Notes: generated from the letters alone by a model not told the origin. Counted from the first letter of the stretch, positions 45,858-55,794 are shown. The stretch: 64,000 nucleotides of DNA from CALLPQ01 sp964421675 (GCA_964421675.1 CAYQXV010000002.1:74192-138191), one strand, 5' to 3'. Made by a program: numbers and translations.

Positions 45858-47855
45858 TTGGATCAGCCGACACCGTCACCTGAAACGCTTTTGCAAGATG
45901 CACAAAAACTCGTGCAGGCTAGTAAATTTGTTGAAGCTGAGAAATTAGCTTCACAAATTCTTGTCAATGATCGTGATATGCAAGGCGCATTATATATTAA
46001 AGCGGTTAGCCAGCGTTATCAGGATAAAATTTCATTGGCGCTAGAGACCCTCGCGCAATTGATTGCGATTGCGCCCGATTATGGGCGTGCTTACCAAGAA
46101 GAGGGGCACGCTTATTCCAAGCAGGGCGATCATCAACGCGCATTGACCAGCTTTCGGCGGGCTTGTCATTTTAATCCGTCATTAGAGGCAAGTTGGCGCC
46201 GGCAAGCAGAAATTTTATCTGCTCTTGGAAATATTGCAGAGGCGCAAAAAGCCACTCAACAATCAAATTGGTTGGTTTCGCTGCCGCGCGAAGTTGCTGC
46301 TGCATTAAATCACATCCATGAGGGGAGATTGTTAAACGCGGAGCAATTGTGTCGCGCATTCCTGCGTAAAAATCCTGAAAATGTAGACGGTATGCGAGTG
46401 CTGGCCGATATTGCGGCGCGTTTGAATGTACTCGGGGAAGGTGAGTTTTTACTTGAGAGTGCGAGTCTTTTTGAACCCAAAAATATTTCAGTGCGGTTGG
46501 AATATATTCAAATATTGCGCAAGCGACAAAAATACGCTCAGGCACTTGAGCAAGCGCAATTTTTATATGATCAAAATCCCGAAGATCCTGTTTTTCAATC
46601 CCATCTCGCCATTGAAAATATGCACAATGATGAGTTTGAGCGCGCATTTTCGCTCTTTGATCAGGTGCTGGAAAAAATGCCGGGTGATCCGGCAACCCTT
46701 GTCTCGCGCGGTCATGCGCTGAAAACCTATGGTCGTCATGACGATGCGGTTCAATCCTATCAACGCGCTTATGCCTCCATGCCAGATCACGGAGATGCCT
46801 GGTTCGGATTGGCGAATTTAAAAACCTATCAATTTACCGATAAAGAAATCAGAGTGATGCGGGAACAGGAGGCGTCTGATCGTCTGAGTTATCAATCGCG
46901 GATTCAGATTTGTTTTTCATTGGGTAAAGCGCTTGAAGATCGCGGGGACTATGAAAAATCGTTTTCCTATTATGAGCGCGGCAACAAAATGCGGCGCATT
47001 CAATCGCGCTATGATAGCGACCAGATGACCGGTGAGCTTCAAGCGCAAAATGAATATTGCACACCAGAGCTATTTCAAAAACAAAGTGGCAAAGGTTTCG
47101 ACGTACTTGATCCAATATTTATTGTTGGCCTGCCGCGGGCTGGTTCAACCTTGCTTGAACAAATTTTGGCAACCCACAGCCTTGTTGATGGGACACAAGA
47201 ACTGCCAAATATTCTCGCGCTGGCCCATCGATTAAGAGGGCGCAAAAAAGCAACCGATCAATCCCAATATCCGCAGATATTGCATGAGTTAGATACGGAC
47301 CAGCTACGTGATCTTGGCGAGAAGTTCATCGAGGAAACGCACATTCATCGGGGGGATGCGCCGTTTTTCATTGATAAAATGCCGAACAATTTTCGCCACA
47401 TCGCGCTGATCCATCTGATTTTACCCAATGCAAAAATAATCGATGCGCGCCGCGATCCAATGTCTTGTTGTTTTTCCGGGTTCAAACAACTTTTTGCTGA
47501 GGGTCAAGAATTTACCTATGGGCTTGATCAAGTCGGCCAATATTACCGCGACTATATCGCGCTTATGCGCCATTGGGACGAGGTATTGCCGGGAAAAATA
47601 TTGCGTGTGCACCATGAAGATGTTCTCGATGATCTTGAGGGGCAGGTGCGACGCATGCTCGAATTTTGTAATTTACCGTTTGAACCAGCTTGCCTCGAAT
47701 TTCATAAAACAGAACGCTCCGTACGTACAGCAAGTTCTGAACAAGTTCGCCGTCCGATTTCAAAATCTGGTATTGATCAATGGCGCCCATTTGAGCCCTA
47801 TCTTGGGCCCTTAAAAGCAGCCCTCGGTTCGGCCTTAACGGAGTATCGAGCGTGA
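45858..47855 (+). CDS. TPR-repeat sulfotransferase
   Basis: A two-part protein of about 665 residues. The N-terminal half (to about residue 395) is a stack of TPR repeats, for example YGRAYQEEGHAYSKQGDHQRAL and GDAWFGLANL. The C-terminal half is a PAPS-dependent sulfotransferase: FIVGLPRAGSTLLEQILATH is the 5'-phosphosulfate loop and DARRDPMSCCFSGFKQLF the 3'-phosphate site. Such fusions are common in marine alphaproteobacteria; substrates are unknown. TTG at 45858 is preferred because GGAG lies ten bases upstream, with TTG at 45843 as the alternative. It overlaps the BCCT gene by four bases. Confidence 0.82.
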   Translation: MDQPTPSPETLLQDAQKLVQASKFVEAEKLASQILVNDRDMQGALYIKAVSQRYQDKISLALETLAQLIAIAPDYGRAYQEEGHAYSKQGDHQRALTSFRRACHFNPSLEASWRRQAEILSALGNIAEAQKATQQSNWLVSLPREVAAALNHIHEGRLLNAEQLCRAFLRKNPENVDGMRVLADIAARLNVLGEGEFLLESASLFEPKNISVRLEYIQILRKRQKYAQALEQAQFLYDQNPEDPVFQSHLAIENMHNDEFERAFSLFDQVLEKMPGDPATLVSRGHALKTYGRHDDAVQSYQRAYASMPDHGDAWFGLANLKTYQFTDKEIRVMREQEASDRLSYQSRIQICFSLGKALEDRGDYEKSFSYYERGNKMRRIQSRYDSDQMTGELQAQNEYCTPELFQKQSGKGFDVLDPIFIVGLPRAGSTLLEQILATHSLVDGTQELPNILALAHRLRGRKKATDQSQYPQILHELDTDQLRDLGEKFIEETHIHRGDAPFFIDKMPNNFRHIALIHLILPNAKIIDARRDPMSCCFSGFKQLFAEGQEFTYGLDQVGQYYRDYIALMRHWDEVLPGKILRVHHEDVLDDLEGQVRRMLEFCNLPFEPACLEFHKTERSVRTASSEQVRRPISKSGIDQWRPFEPYLGPLKAALGSALTEYRA

Positions 47856-49504
47856 GCGACATCAACCATCATCCCTCAGCAGCCTTGGATAGTGGAAATC
47901 GCCCGCCCGAGGAGTCCGTATACGATACCGACTATGAAACCGGCCAAGACAATGTCGCGGTTATGGGATTTGATCTGCATAACCCGGTCTTTTTCATTAG
48001 CGCGGCGGCGATTATATCCTTCATTGTTGGCACCTTGTTGTTTCCACAACAGGCAGCAAGTTGGATGAATGGCGCAAAAGACTGGACCGTAACAAATTTC
48101 GATTGGTTCTTTGTCATTGCAACAAACATTGTTCTGATTTTTTGTGTCGGTGTTGGTATTTCCCCGCTTGGACGGATACGTCTTGGGGGCGCACAAGCAC
48201 GGCCAGATTTTAGCACTGTGTCCTGGTTATCCATGTTGTTTTCTGCCGGTGTCGGGATCGGGTTGATATTTTATGGGGCCGCAGAACCCATGGCCTATTA
48301 CACCAACTGGTTTGGCACGCCGTTAAATGTTGAATCATTAACGCCCGAAGCACGCCGGCTCGCCTTTAGTGCAACGATTTTCCATTGGGGATTAACGCCT
48401 TGGTCGGTCTATGCGGTTGTCGGGCTGGCGTTAGCGTTTTTTGCATTCAACAAAGGGTTGCCATTGACCATTCGTTCGGCATTTTATCCTTTATTTGGTG
48501 AGCGGATATGGGGATGGCCGGGTCACATTATTGATTTGCTTGCGGTTGTTGCGACATTGTTTGGATTAGCGACCTCGCTGGGCATTGGTGCGCGCCAGGC
48601 AGCAAGCGGGATGGAGTTTTTGTTCGGCATTGATAGCGGCTTGAACACACAAATCGCCTTGATCATCGCGATCACATTAATGGCTATTATTTCCGTCGTG
48701 CGCGGCCTTGATGGCGGTGTAAAAGTACTTAGCAATATCAATATTGTCATCGCCATTTGCTTATTGGTGTTTGTGATCATTGTCGGGCCCACCTTGGATA
48801 TTCTCAAAGGGTTTGGGGTAAACGCAGTGGGCTATGTCACGGATACGGTCCGCTTGAGTTTTTGGACCGGGCGCGAGGACAAAGACTGGTTCCACGGCTG
48901 GACAATATTCTATTGGGCGTGGTGGGTTTCATGGTCGCCATTTGTGGGCATGTTCATTGCCCGAGTTTCGCGCGGGCGCACGATCCGCGAATTTTTAGTC
49001 GCCGTAATGGGTGTACCCGTTCTTGTCGCAATTGTGTGGTTCACCTCTTTTGGTGAGGCCGCGTTATCGCAAGTTGATAAAGGGATTGGCGTATTACCAG
49101 ACGGGATTTCCGATGTATCTTTGGTTTTATTTCAGACGTTGGAAAATTTACCCTTTTCAGAAATTTCATCGATTGTCGCCATTATTTTATTGCTGGTGTT
49201 TTTCGTGACCTCCTCAGATTCCGGCTCACTGGTGATTGATAGTATTACCGCGGGCGGTAAGTTACATGCGCCGGTGCCGCAGCGGATTTTTTGGGCAACC
49301 ATGGAAGGGCTTGTTGCGATTGTTCTCCTTGTTGGGGGCGGGTCTGCGGCGTTATCATCCTTGCAAGCAGGCGCAATTACTGCGGGGCTTCCGTTTACCG
49401 TCGTCTTGCTTGTTTGCTGTATCAGTCTTTATAAAGGGCTTATGAGCGAAAGACCGGTTCGTAATAGTAAAAAATTTGACCAACGAAAAAGAAGGCGTAA
49501 GTGA
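47852..49504 (+). CDS. BCCT family betaine/choline/carnitine transporter
   Basis: An inner-membrane secondary transporter of 550 residues with 12 helices. LFSAGVGIGLIFYGAAEPM is the BCCT glycine stretch in helix 3, and WTIFYWAWWVSWSPFVGMFI the helix 8 Trp box that binds trimethylammonium groups, followed by ARVSRGRTIREF. A basic C-terminal tail (KKFDQRKRRRK) is present. The likely substrate is glycine betaine or a relative, probably for osmoprotection or as a nutrient. It starts with GTG inside the sulfotransferase gene, and the MarR gene overlaps its stop. Confidence 0.9.
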   Translation: MSDINHHPSAALDSGNRPPEESVYDTDYETGQDNVAVMGFDLHNPVFFISAAAIISFIVGTLLFPQQAASWMNGAKDWTVTNFDWFFVIATNIVLIFCVGVGISPLGRIRLGGAQARPDFSTVSWLSMLFSAGVGIGLIFYGAAEPMAYYTNWFGTPLNVESLTPEARRLAFSATIFHWGLTPWSVYAVVGLALAFFAFNKGLPLTIRSAFYPLFGERIWGWPGHIIDLLAVVATLFGLATSLGIGARQAASGMEFLFGIDSGLNTQIALIIAITLMAIISVVRGLDGGVKVLSNINIVIAICLLVFVIIVGPTLDILKGFGVNAVGYVTDTVRLSFWTGREDKDWFHGWTIFYWAWWVSWSPFVGMFIARVSRGRTIREFLVAVMGVPVLVAIVWFTSFGEAALSQVDKGIGVLPDGISDVSLVLFQTLENLPFSEISSIVAIILLLVFFVTSSDSGSLVIDSITAGGKLHAPVPQRIFWATMEGLVAIVLLVGGGSAALSSLQAGAITAGLPFTVVLLVCCISLYKGLMSERPVRNSKKFDQRKRRRK

Positions 49505-50040
49505 TGAATGCTTCTTTAAACCCGGAAAATTCCACACCAACGACTAATGAGTCGGCGCAGGCGGACCGCCTTGAACCCGCATTGATTGCATTGCGACAAA
49601 TTCTAAGGGCGACAGAAATCAATTCGAGAGCGCTCGCCAAGCAATGTGCACTCAATCCCTCGCAACTTATTTTGATGCAGATTATTGCAAACACAAAATC
49701 TGCAACGCCGAGTTTTCTCGCCAAAGAGGCATCGTTAAGCCAGGCAACGGTAACCGCGCTGATTGATAAATTGGAAAAGCGGTCCTTTGTTCGTCGCCGC
49801 CGCGATGAAATTGACAAACGCCGGGTTCATGTGGAAATGACGGAGCAAGGATTGTCGATCTTGGGCAATGCGCCCGACAGTTTGCAGCAGCGATTTGAAA
49901 GCGCGTTCAACAAATTGGAAAGTTGGGAGCAATCATTTCTCGTTGCCGCACTGGAGCGAACCGTTTCGCTCCTTGATGCCGAACAGCTTGATGCAGCCCC
50001 CGTGCTTGATGTTGGTGCCGTGGGGACATTAGCTGAATAA
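49504..50040 (+). CDS. MarR family transcriptional regulator
   Basis: A 178-residue winged-helix regulator. LTLNPSQL-like ALNPSQLILMQIIANTKSAT begins the DNA-binding domain; SLSQATVTALIDKLEKRSFV is the recognition helix and RRRRDEIDKRRVHVEMTEQG the wing. The start overlaps the BCCT stop (TGATG), so it is co-expressed with the transporter and sulfotransferase and probably controls them in response to a small ligand. MarR-type regulators of betaine uptake are known in other bacteria. Confidence 0.85.
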   Translation: MNASLNPENSTPTTNESAQADRLEPALIALRQILRATEINSRALAKQCALNPSQLILMQIIANTKSATPSFLAKEASLSQATVTALIDKLEKRSFVRRRRDEIDKRRVHVEMTEQGLSILGNAPDSLQQRFESAFNKLESWEQSFLVAALERTVSLLDAEQLDAAPVLDVGAVGTLAE

Positions 50041-50094
50041 GGGCCTAAACAGCGGGCTCGTGCTGACCGCGTTTACAAAATAAAAGATGCGCGG

Positions 50095-50766
50095 CTATTC
50101 ATCCAGAAATGTTGTAAAACTGTCCACTTCAATCCGTGTGGATCGTAAGTGATTAACCGGGGCTTGCATATCGGGATAGCCAAGGGACATGCCGCAATAT
50201 AGTTGCTCGTGGTCGGGCAGCTCAAGGAAGGTGCTGACCTGCTTGGCATAGCGCGTCCAGGCTTCTTGCATGCATGTGCCCATACCGCGTTCGGTTGCAA
50301 GCAGCGCCAGAGATTGCATGAACATGCCTAGATGGGCCCATTGGTTCTTGTCGAACTGACGATCAATCGAAAAGAATAGCCCGACCGGGGCGCCAAAAAA
50401 CTCAAAATTACGGGCAAGGTTCATGAGCCGCGCGAGTTTATCGTCGCGCGGTATATTCAGCAGCGCATACATGTCCTCGGCAACTTCGCTGCGGCGCGCG
50501 CGCCAGGGATCTTTCAACCCTTTTGGATAGACACTGATTTCCGATTGATCGGTTGCGGGATTATCTTGAATCGCTTTTTTAACATGGGCGATAAGACGCT
50601 CGCGGCTTGCCCCCATGACAACATGAACGCGCCATGGCTGTAGGTTACCGCCCGACGGGGCAAAGCGCGCTGCATCCAACAAGTCTCGAACATCTTCGCG
50701 GCTGACCGGCCGGTCTAGGTAGGCGCGGATGGAGATCCGGTCTTTCAAGGTTTGTGAAATGGTCAT
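50095..50766 (-). CDS. nitroreductase family flavoprotein
   Basis: A 223-residue FMN-dependent oxidoreductase. DRISIRAYLDRPVSREDVRD and DAARFAPSGGNLQPWRVHVV are the standard N-terminal FMN-binding motifs. LATERGMGTCMQEAWTRY and EQLYCGMSLGYPDMQAPVNH fit the C-terminal half. Typically homodimeric, NAD(P)H-dependent and cytoplasmic; the physiological substrate is not known. It is convergent with the MarR gene and lies 30 bases downstream of csaA. Confidence 0.86.
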   Translation of the reverse strand: MTISQTLKDRISIRAYLDRPVSREDVRDLLDAARFAPSGGNLQPWRVHVVMGASRERLIAHVKKAIQDNPATDQSEISVYPKGLKDPWRARRSEVAEDMYALLNIPRDDKLARLMNLARNFEFFGAPVGLFFSIDRQFDKNQWAHLGMFMQSLALLATERGMGTCMQEAWTRYAKQVSTFLELPDHEQLYCGMSLGYPDMQAPVNHLRSTRIEVDSFTTFLDE

Positions 50767-50796
50767 AAGCGCTATGTTTTGGTTGGTGGTTGCATT

Positions 50797-51168
50797 TTAA
50801 ACAAGCCTTGCGCCGTTGGGCACATCGCCGTCTGGCTGCGTTAAGATGATGTGTCCCTTATCGTCGGGGAAGCCGAGCACCAGAACCTCTGACATAAAGG
50901 GGCCAATCTGGCGCGGGGCGAAATTAACGACAGCGGCAATCTTGCGGCCCGGCAATGCGTCAACGTCATAATGTTCGGTAATCTGAACGGAGCTTTTTTT
51001 TGTGCCAAGCGTTGCCCCAAAATCGATGGTCAATTTATAGGCGGGCTTGCGCGCTTCGGGAAAAGGCGCGGCGGTGATGATGGTGCCAACGCGAATATCA
51101 ACGGCCAAGAACGTATCGAAAGAAATTTCTGCGGCGCTCGGGGCTAAGGGATCAAAGACATTATGCAT
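50797..51168 (-). CDS. csaA: CsaA-like tRNA-binding protein
   Basis: A 123-residue single tRNA-binding (EMAP/CsaA) domain, an OB-fold chaperone-like protein. FLAVDIRVGTIITAAPFPEA, KPAYKLTIDFG, GTKKSSVQITEHYD and VVNFAPRQIGPFMSEVLVLG are the family pattern. The start codon (ATG at 51166-51168) is the last sequence before the gap, so its ribosome site is not visible; the start matches CsaA proteins in length. It follows folD in the same direction. Confidence 0.85.
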   Translation of the reverse strand: MHNVFDPLAPSAAEISFDTFLAVDIRVGTIITAAPFPEARKPAYKLTIDFGATLGTKKSSVQITEHYDVDALPGRKIAAVVNFAPRQIGPFMSEVLVLGFPDDKGHIILTQPDGDVPNGARLV

Positions 51169-51268
51169 NNNNNNNNNNNNNNNNNNNNNNNNNNNNNNNN
51201 NNNNNNNNNNNNNNNNNNNNNNNNNNNNNNNNNNNNNNNNNNNNNNNNNNNNNNNNNNNNNNNNNNNN
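51169..51268. other. assembly gap (100 N)
   Basis: Unlike the first gap, the flanks share no sequence. folD loses its last few codons here and csaA begins right at its edge, so real sequence of unknown length is missing. Confidence 0.9.
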
Positions 51269-52134
51269 GCTTCAAATGTATTGGCCATCAACATTGCAAT
51301 GGTCATCGGGCCAACCCCGCCGGGAACAGGCGTTATGGCTCCGGCAATTGCGGCGGCTTCATCAAAATCAACATCGCCGACCAATTTCGTTTTCCCTGCG
51401 CCTTTTTCAGGTGCGTCGACCCGGTTGATGCCCACATCAATGACCGTCGCGCCGGGCTTTATCCAATCCCCTTTGATCATTTGCGGTCTGCCAACGGCGG
51501 CGATAACAATATCGGCTGTTTTTACCAAGGAAGGCAGATCTTTTGTGCGGCTATGGGCAATGGTAACGGTGCAATTTTCGGCGAGGAACAATTGCGCGGC
51601 AGGCTTTCCAACAATATTTGATCGGCCAATAATCACAACATGATTGCCGCCAAGATCATCGCCCAATGCATCCTTGGCAAGGATCACACAGCCTGCCGGT
51701 GTACACGGGACAAAGGTTTTATCCATCTCACCGCGGCCAAGCCAGCCCACATTAACCGGATGAAACCCATCCACATCCTTTTCCGGAGAAATAAGTTCAA
51801 TGATCTCGCGCTCATCAATATGGGCGGGCAGGGGAAGTTGCACCAATATACCGTTTACGGATGGGTCGCGGTTTAGCCCGTCGACAACCTTGCGCAGATC
51901 AGCTGCCGTAACATCCGCAGGCAAGGTTTTCTGGATCGAGGTAAAGCCCAGTTTTTCTGCGGTGATCCCTTTATTGCGGACATAAACCGCACTGGCAGGG
52001 TCTTCGCCGACCAACACAACCGCAAGGCAGGGCGGGGCCCCGTGGGCGGCGATAAACTCTTTGGTCTTTGCCGCCAGACGGTCACGCATCTGACTGGCAA
52101 CGGCTTTGCCATCTATTTTTTGAGCTTGCACCAT
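51269..52134 (-). CDS. folD: FolD bifunctional dehydrogenase/cyclohydrolase, C-terminus lost in gap
   Basis: Methylene-tetrahydrofolate dehydrogenase and methenyl-tetrahydrofolate cyclohydrolase of one-carbon metabolism. Substrate-site features are VGEDPASAVYVRNKGITAEK (catalytic Lys) and VNGILVQLPLPAHIDE. The Rossmann part has VVIIGRSNIVGKPAAQL, and ITPVPGGVGPMTIAML is near the end. About 288 residues are present, so probably only some 5-15 are missing in the 100-N gap. The start is ATG at 52134 (MVQAQKIDGK). Confidence 0.93.
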
Positions 52135-52243
52135 TCCAAAGGCCCTTATGGGTTCATCGCGTCTAAAGCCGCGCGTAAAAATAAGTGCATAACCTGTGAT
52201 TCGATGCGCGACTAGGGGGATATTGCTGGCCGGAAGGGGCTGG

Positions 52244-52846
52244 TTACAGCCAGCCATTATTGCGCGCGATGGTAAAGGACTCGATCCGGTTGGTGGCCCC
52301 CAGTTTTTGGGTCGCTGCGGCGAGATAGTTGCGCACCGTGCCTGCCGACAGGTTGAGGCAAAGGCCAATCTCGCGGTTGGTTTTTCCGGTTTCTGCCAGT
52401 CGCAAAATTTGCCGTTCCCGCTCGCTCAGTGGATCATTTGCGCTCCAGGCGGCCGCCGCAAGCTCAGCCGCAACCGCGCGCCCCCCGCTGGCGACGGTAC
52501 GAATAGCATTGGCCAGCTCATCGCTGGGCGCATCTTTCAAAATATAGCCCATCACGCCCGCATCCATTGCGCGCTTGAGATAGCCGGGGCGATCAAAGGT
52601 CGTGACAATCATAACCCGTGTGGCGGGGGCTTTGCGGCGCACCTGTTCCGCAAGTTCAATCCCGGTAAGGCCCGGCATTTCAATATCGGTAACCAGCACA
52701 TCGGGCTTCAGGCGTTCAATCTGGCGCATCGCATCGGCCCCGTCGCTGGCTTGGGCGACGATGTCAAAATCGGCTTCTAGCCCCAGCAAAGAGGCAAGCG
52801 CGCCGCGCAATAAGGATTGGTCTTCGGCTATCACTATGCGGATCAT
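52244..52846 (-). CDS. NarL/LuxR-type response regulator (DesR-like)
   Basis: A 200-residue regulator. The receiver domain has IVIAEDQSLLRGALASLL, phosphoacceptor Asp54 in VLVTDIEMPGLTGIEL, and MDAGVMGYILKDAPSDEL. The helix-turn-helix is LSERERQILRLAETGKTNRE followed by LNLSAGTVRNYLAAATQKLG. These phrases resemble DesR and related regulators of ABC exporters. The start overlaps the kinase stop (ATGA), so the pair is co-translated. Confidence 0.88.
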   Translation of the reverse strand: MIRIVIAEDQSLLRGALASLLGLEADFDIVAQASDGADAMRQIERLKPDVLVTDIEMPGLTGIELAEQVRRKAPATRVMIVTTFDRPGYLKRAMDAGVMGYILKDAPSDELANAIRTVASGGRAVAAELAAAAWSANDPLSERERQILRLAETGKTNREIGLCLNLSAGTVRNYLAAATQKLGATNRIESFTIARNNGWL

Positions 52847-53973
52847 AAGGCACCGGGCTCAGTAAGCGGAACGGACACATCAAGGCGTGTGCCTGCGCTC
52901 ATATCAATCAGGGCTTTGCCGCCAAGCGCGGAGATACGGCGTTTCAGACCTTGCAGTCCTGTGCCCAGTTCGAATGCCTCGCCGGTGCCTTTGTCTGGTT
53001 TTGCGCCCTTGCCATTGTCGACAATAGTGAATGAGAACATGTCACTGGATTGATCAAAACTGAGTTGCACCGACGTGGCATCTGAATGGCGTACAATATT
53101 GGTGACCGCTTCGCGGATCGCCAGTCCAACGGCCTTATTGGCCCGGATCGGCAGGTCGGGCACACTCCCCGACACATCAAACCCAATATTCATTGCGGCA
53201 AGGCTCGTGCGGGCGCGCTCTACCTCTTCGGTAATGGTGATCACCGTCATACCATCAACTGTATCGCGCACATCACTCAGTGCATCGCGCGCGGTTTGGC
53301 GTATATCTGCAATCTCCGCGCGGGCCTTTACCGGATCCTTGTCTAAAAGTTTGTCCGCAAGGTCGGCCTTTACCGCGACCATGGTCAATGTGTGGCCTAA
53401 TATGTCGTGCAAATCTCTTGCGATGCGCTCTCGTTCTTCAACGGCGGCAAGCTGGCGATCCAGGATTAAGGAGCGTTCGTGGGTGTCGCGCGCATAGAGG
53501 GACTGCGCACTGGCAATGCAGCCAACGCCCACAATAAACGACATGACAATGACAAAGCCGGTGCGCGCTATATGGGCATCAAGTATGAAATGGGCGAACA
53601 GCGCATAGATAATACTCAGCCCGACAATGGCGGCGATGGCGCGGCGCACATTGCTTTGAAACCCTGCAATTGACGCCGCATAAATATGAAATGTGCCTTC
53701 CATTCCATTGAACGGGCCAACCGCTAGCCCAATCCCTTCAATGGCGAGCGCATAAAGAAGAAAAACAGAGGCCGCATTGGCATAGGAGCGAAAATATATT
53801 GGGAGAAAAATGCCAATCGCGACGATCGCAGCGCCAATATCGATGATGCTCGGTCTGACAAAAAACCAATCCGTGAAATAGAAGACCAGATAGACCAAAT
53901 AGAAGAAGGGTCCTTCAAGCAGTGTTGGCTTTTTCGCGGGAGCGGCCTTCAAATCTGGAACGGTGTTTGTCAT
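52843..53973 (-). CDS. sensor histidine kinase (DesK-like, HisKA_3)
   Basis: A 376-residue kinase with about six N-terminal membrane helices (residues 25-160). The HisKA_3 dimerisation domain carries the phosphorylated His189 in ERERIARDLHDILGHTLTMV, and the ATPase domain has IREAVTNIVRHSDATSVQLS and IVDNGKGAKPDKG. The DesK family senses membrane state or membrane-active compounds. It starts three bases after the amidohydrolase gene stops. Confidence 0.88.
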   Translation of the reverse strand: MTNTVPDLKAAPAKKPTLLEGPFFYLVYLVFYFTDWFFVRPSIIDIGAAIVAIGIFLPIYFRSYANAASVFLLYALAIEGIGLAVGPFNGMEGTFHIYAASIAGFQSNVRRAIAAIVGLSIIYALFAHFILDAHIARTGFVIVMSFIVGVGCIASAQSLYARDTHERSLILDRQLAAVEERERIARDLHDILGHTLTMVAVKADLADKLLDKDPVKARAEIADIRQTARDALSDVRDTVDGMTVITITEEVERARTSLAAMNIGFDVSGSVPDLPIRANKAVGLAIREAVTNIVRHSDATSVQLSFDQSSDMFSFTIVDNGKGAKPDKGTGEAFELGTGLQGLKRRISALGGKALIDMSAGTRLDVSVPLTEPGAL

Positions 53974-53975
53974 GA

Positions 53976-55775
53976 TTAGTTCAGAATAACATTATCGATT
54001 TGATATTCAAACTCCCCGGTGGCGGGCCCTGCAACAATTGCTAATCCGACAAAGGCGTTAGGGGTAAACCCGTTAAAATCGTCCAGTGCCATGGTAATGT
54101 CCTGCCAGTCCTCGCTTATCGTAAAGTTTTGAGTTGGCGGTGCGCCGGCAATGCCCGTATCAAACATCATGACCCGGTAGGTGCCCGGCGTTCCTCTGAC
54201 CTGAAATGTCAGCGTGTCAAAGTCAGAAAGCGAGGCAGGGGGCGTTGCCCGATCTTGGATGGTGAGAAAGGCACCGGCCCAGGGGAACAAAAAATCATTG
54301 GTGATGGTGGCCTTCACATTGAGATGGCCCGCACCATCGGCAGAAACATTTGCCGAAGAGGTACCGCCCGCAAAGCTATCATCCGTGCTCGTCCAATAAA
54401 AACCGGTTGGCGCATCCAGCCCATTATCAAATGTGCCCAGCTGTGCCTGTAGCGCTGCATTTTGCTTTGGCGTGGCGGCGAGCGGGCGTTGAACCTCATG
54501 TCCGTTTTTGTAGATGCTAACAATGTCGCGTGTGGCAGTGATATCGTCTGCCGGATTGCTAGCTGTCAGGACAAAATCCGCACGCGCACCGGGGCGAAGG
54601 ACACCGCGGCCTTCAAGACTAAACGCTTGCGCGGGCAGGGCGGTTGCCGCTGCCAGAGCATCGGTGGTTGATAGTCCCGACCGCACCAGCAATTCCAGCT
54701 CGTGATGCAGGCTCGCGCCATGGGTTGTGCCCGGATTAGGCGCGTCTGATCCGGCGAGAATTGTAACGCCCGCAGCGTGCAGCTTGCCAGTATTGGCAAG
54801 GGCAATCGACAGATCAAAACCCGGAATGTCTATGCCAAAACTCTGGGCGAGATTGCCGGCCTGTCCGCCCCGATAAAAGGGCGCAAGACGAGGGTCCTCA
54901 GCAAGGGCCGCATTTTCTGTCGATCCTGAAACACCGGCAATAACGGTCAGCGTCGGAATGATGAAAAGATCCGTATCGAGCGCACGCTGAATAAATGCAT
55001 CGCTCACCGGTTCGTCGGCGAACAAATGCACCAAACCATCAATGCCCGCATTCACCATATCCATTGCAGCCGCTTGGGTGGAGATGTGCGCCAGCGCCAT
55101 TAATCCTTCGGCGTGGGCGGCCTCGATAATGTGCGTTGCGGTTTCAAGATCAAGGCTTGGAATACTCGTTTGACCGGGAATATAGACGAGCTTGATATAG
55201 TCTGAGCCTTCGGCCTTGCGGCGCACAACCCAGTCGCGCGCATCATCGGGACTGGTGAGCGTTTCGATTGGAAAGCCATACTGCGTGCCATGCCCGCCCT
55301 TAACCGTCGCGAGGGCCCCGGCGCTATACAGATCAGCCTGATTGGTGGGACCGGTTTTATCTCGGTTTGGCTGCGCCTCTGTCATCAGAGCGGCCAGCAT
55401 GAACATGTCGAGATTGGTGGTGACCCCGAAGCGCAAGCTGTCTTCGAGCGCGGTGCCAAAAGTATGCGTGTGGGCATCAATCAGGCCCGGAAAAATGGTT
55501 TTACCGGTGCCATCTATTTGCGCCGCGCTTTCAGGGGTTTCAAGATTGCGGCCAATGGCGGCGATCATCGCCCCTTCAATCACCATGTCGGTATTTTCCA
55601 ACAGCGTCGTTCCATCAAAAATCCGGGCATTCTTGATGATTAACGTCTCGCTCTGTGTATTGCTCTGCGCACTTTGTGGTTCCGAGATCACAGCAGGCGT
55701 TGGCAGAAGAAAAATCAGCATCAAGAATATTGTCGTTAATGCGGCTAACGTTAAAAGAAAGTTTTGTTTCAACAT
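53976..55775 (-). CDS. secreted amidohydrolase with C-terminal CIA30-like domain
   Basis: A 599-residue protein with an N-terminal membrane anchor or signal (LLTLAALTTIFLMLIFLLPT). The amidohydrolase barrel has the metal site HTHTF in FPGLIDAHTHTFGTALEDSL, the carboxylate/Lys region SDYIKLVYIPG, AHISTQAAAMDMVNAG with HLFADEP, and TILAGSDAPNPGTTHGASLH. The last 155 residues (from about GFYWTSTDDSFAGG) form a beta-sandwich like the CIA30/complex-I-assembly family used as a binding module. The substrate is unknown. It lies between an ABC exporter and its two-component system, so it may process or destroy the compound they respond to. Confidence 0.8.
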   Translation of the reverse strand: MLKQNFLLTLAALTTIFLMLIFLLPTPAVISEPQSAQSNTQSETLIIKNARIFDGTTLLENTDMVIEGAMIAAIGRNLETPESAAQIDGTGKTIFPGLIDAHTHTFGTALEDSLRFGVTTNLDMFMLAALMTEAQPNRDKTGPTNQADLYSAGALATVKGGHGTQYGFPIETLTSPDDARDWVVRRKAEGSDYIKLVYIPGQTSIPSLDLETATHIIEAAHAEGLMALAHISTQAAAMDMVNAGIDGLVHLFADEPVSDAFIQRALDTDLFIIPTLTVIAGVSGSTENAALAEDPRLAPFYRGGQAGNLAQSFGIDIPGFDLSIALANTGKLHAAGVTILAGSDAPNPGTTHGASLHHELELLVRSGLSTTDALAAATALPAQAFSLEGRGVLRPGARADFVLTASNPADDITATRDIVSIYKNGHEVQRPLAATPKQNAALQAQLGTFDNGLDAPTGFYWTSTDDSFAGGTSSANVSADGAGHLNVKATITNDFLFPWAGAFLTIQDRATPPASLSDFDTLTFQVRGTPGTYRVMMFDTGIAGAPPTQNFTISEDWQDITMALDDFNGFTPNAFVGLAIVAGPATGEFEYQIDNVILN

Positions 55776-55794
55776 GGTATGATCTTTCTACAGA

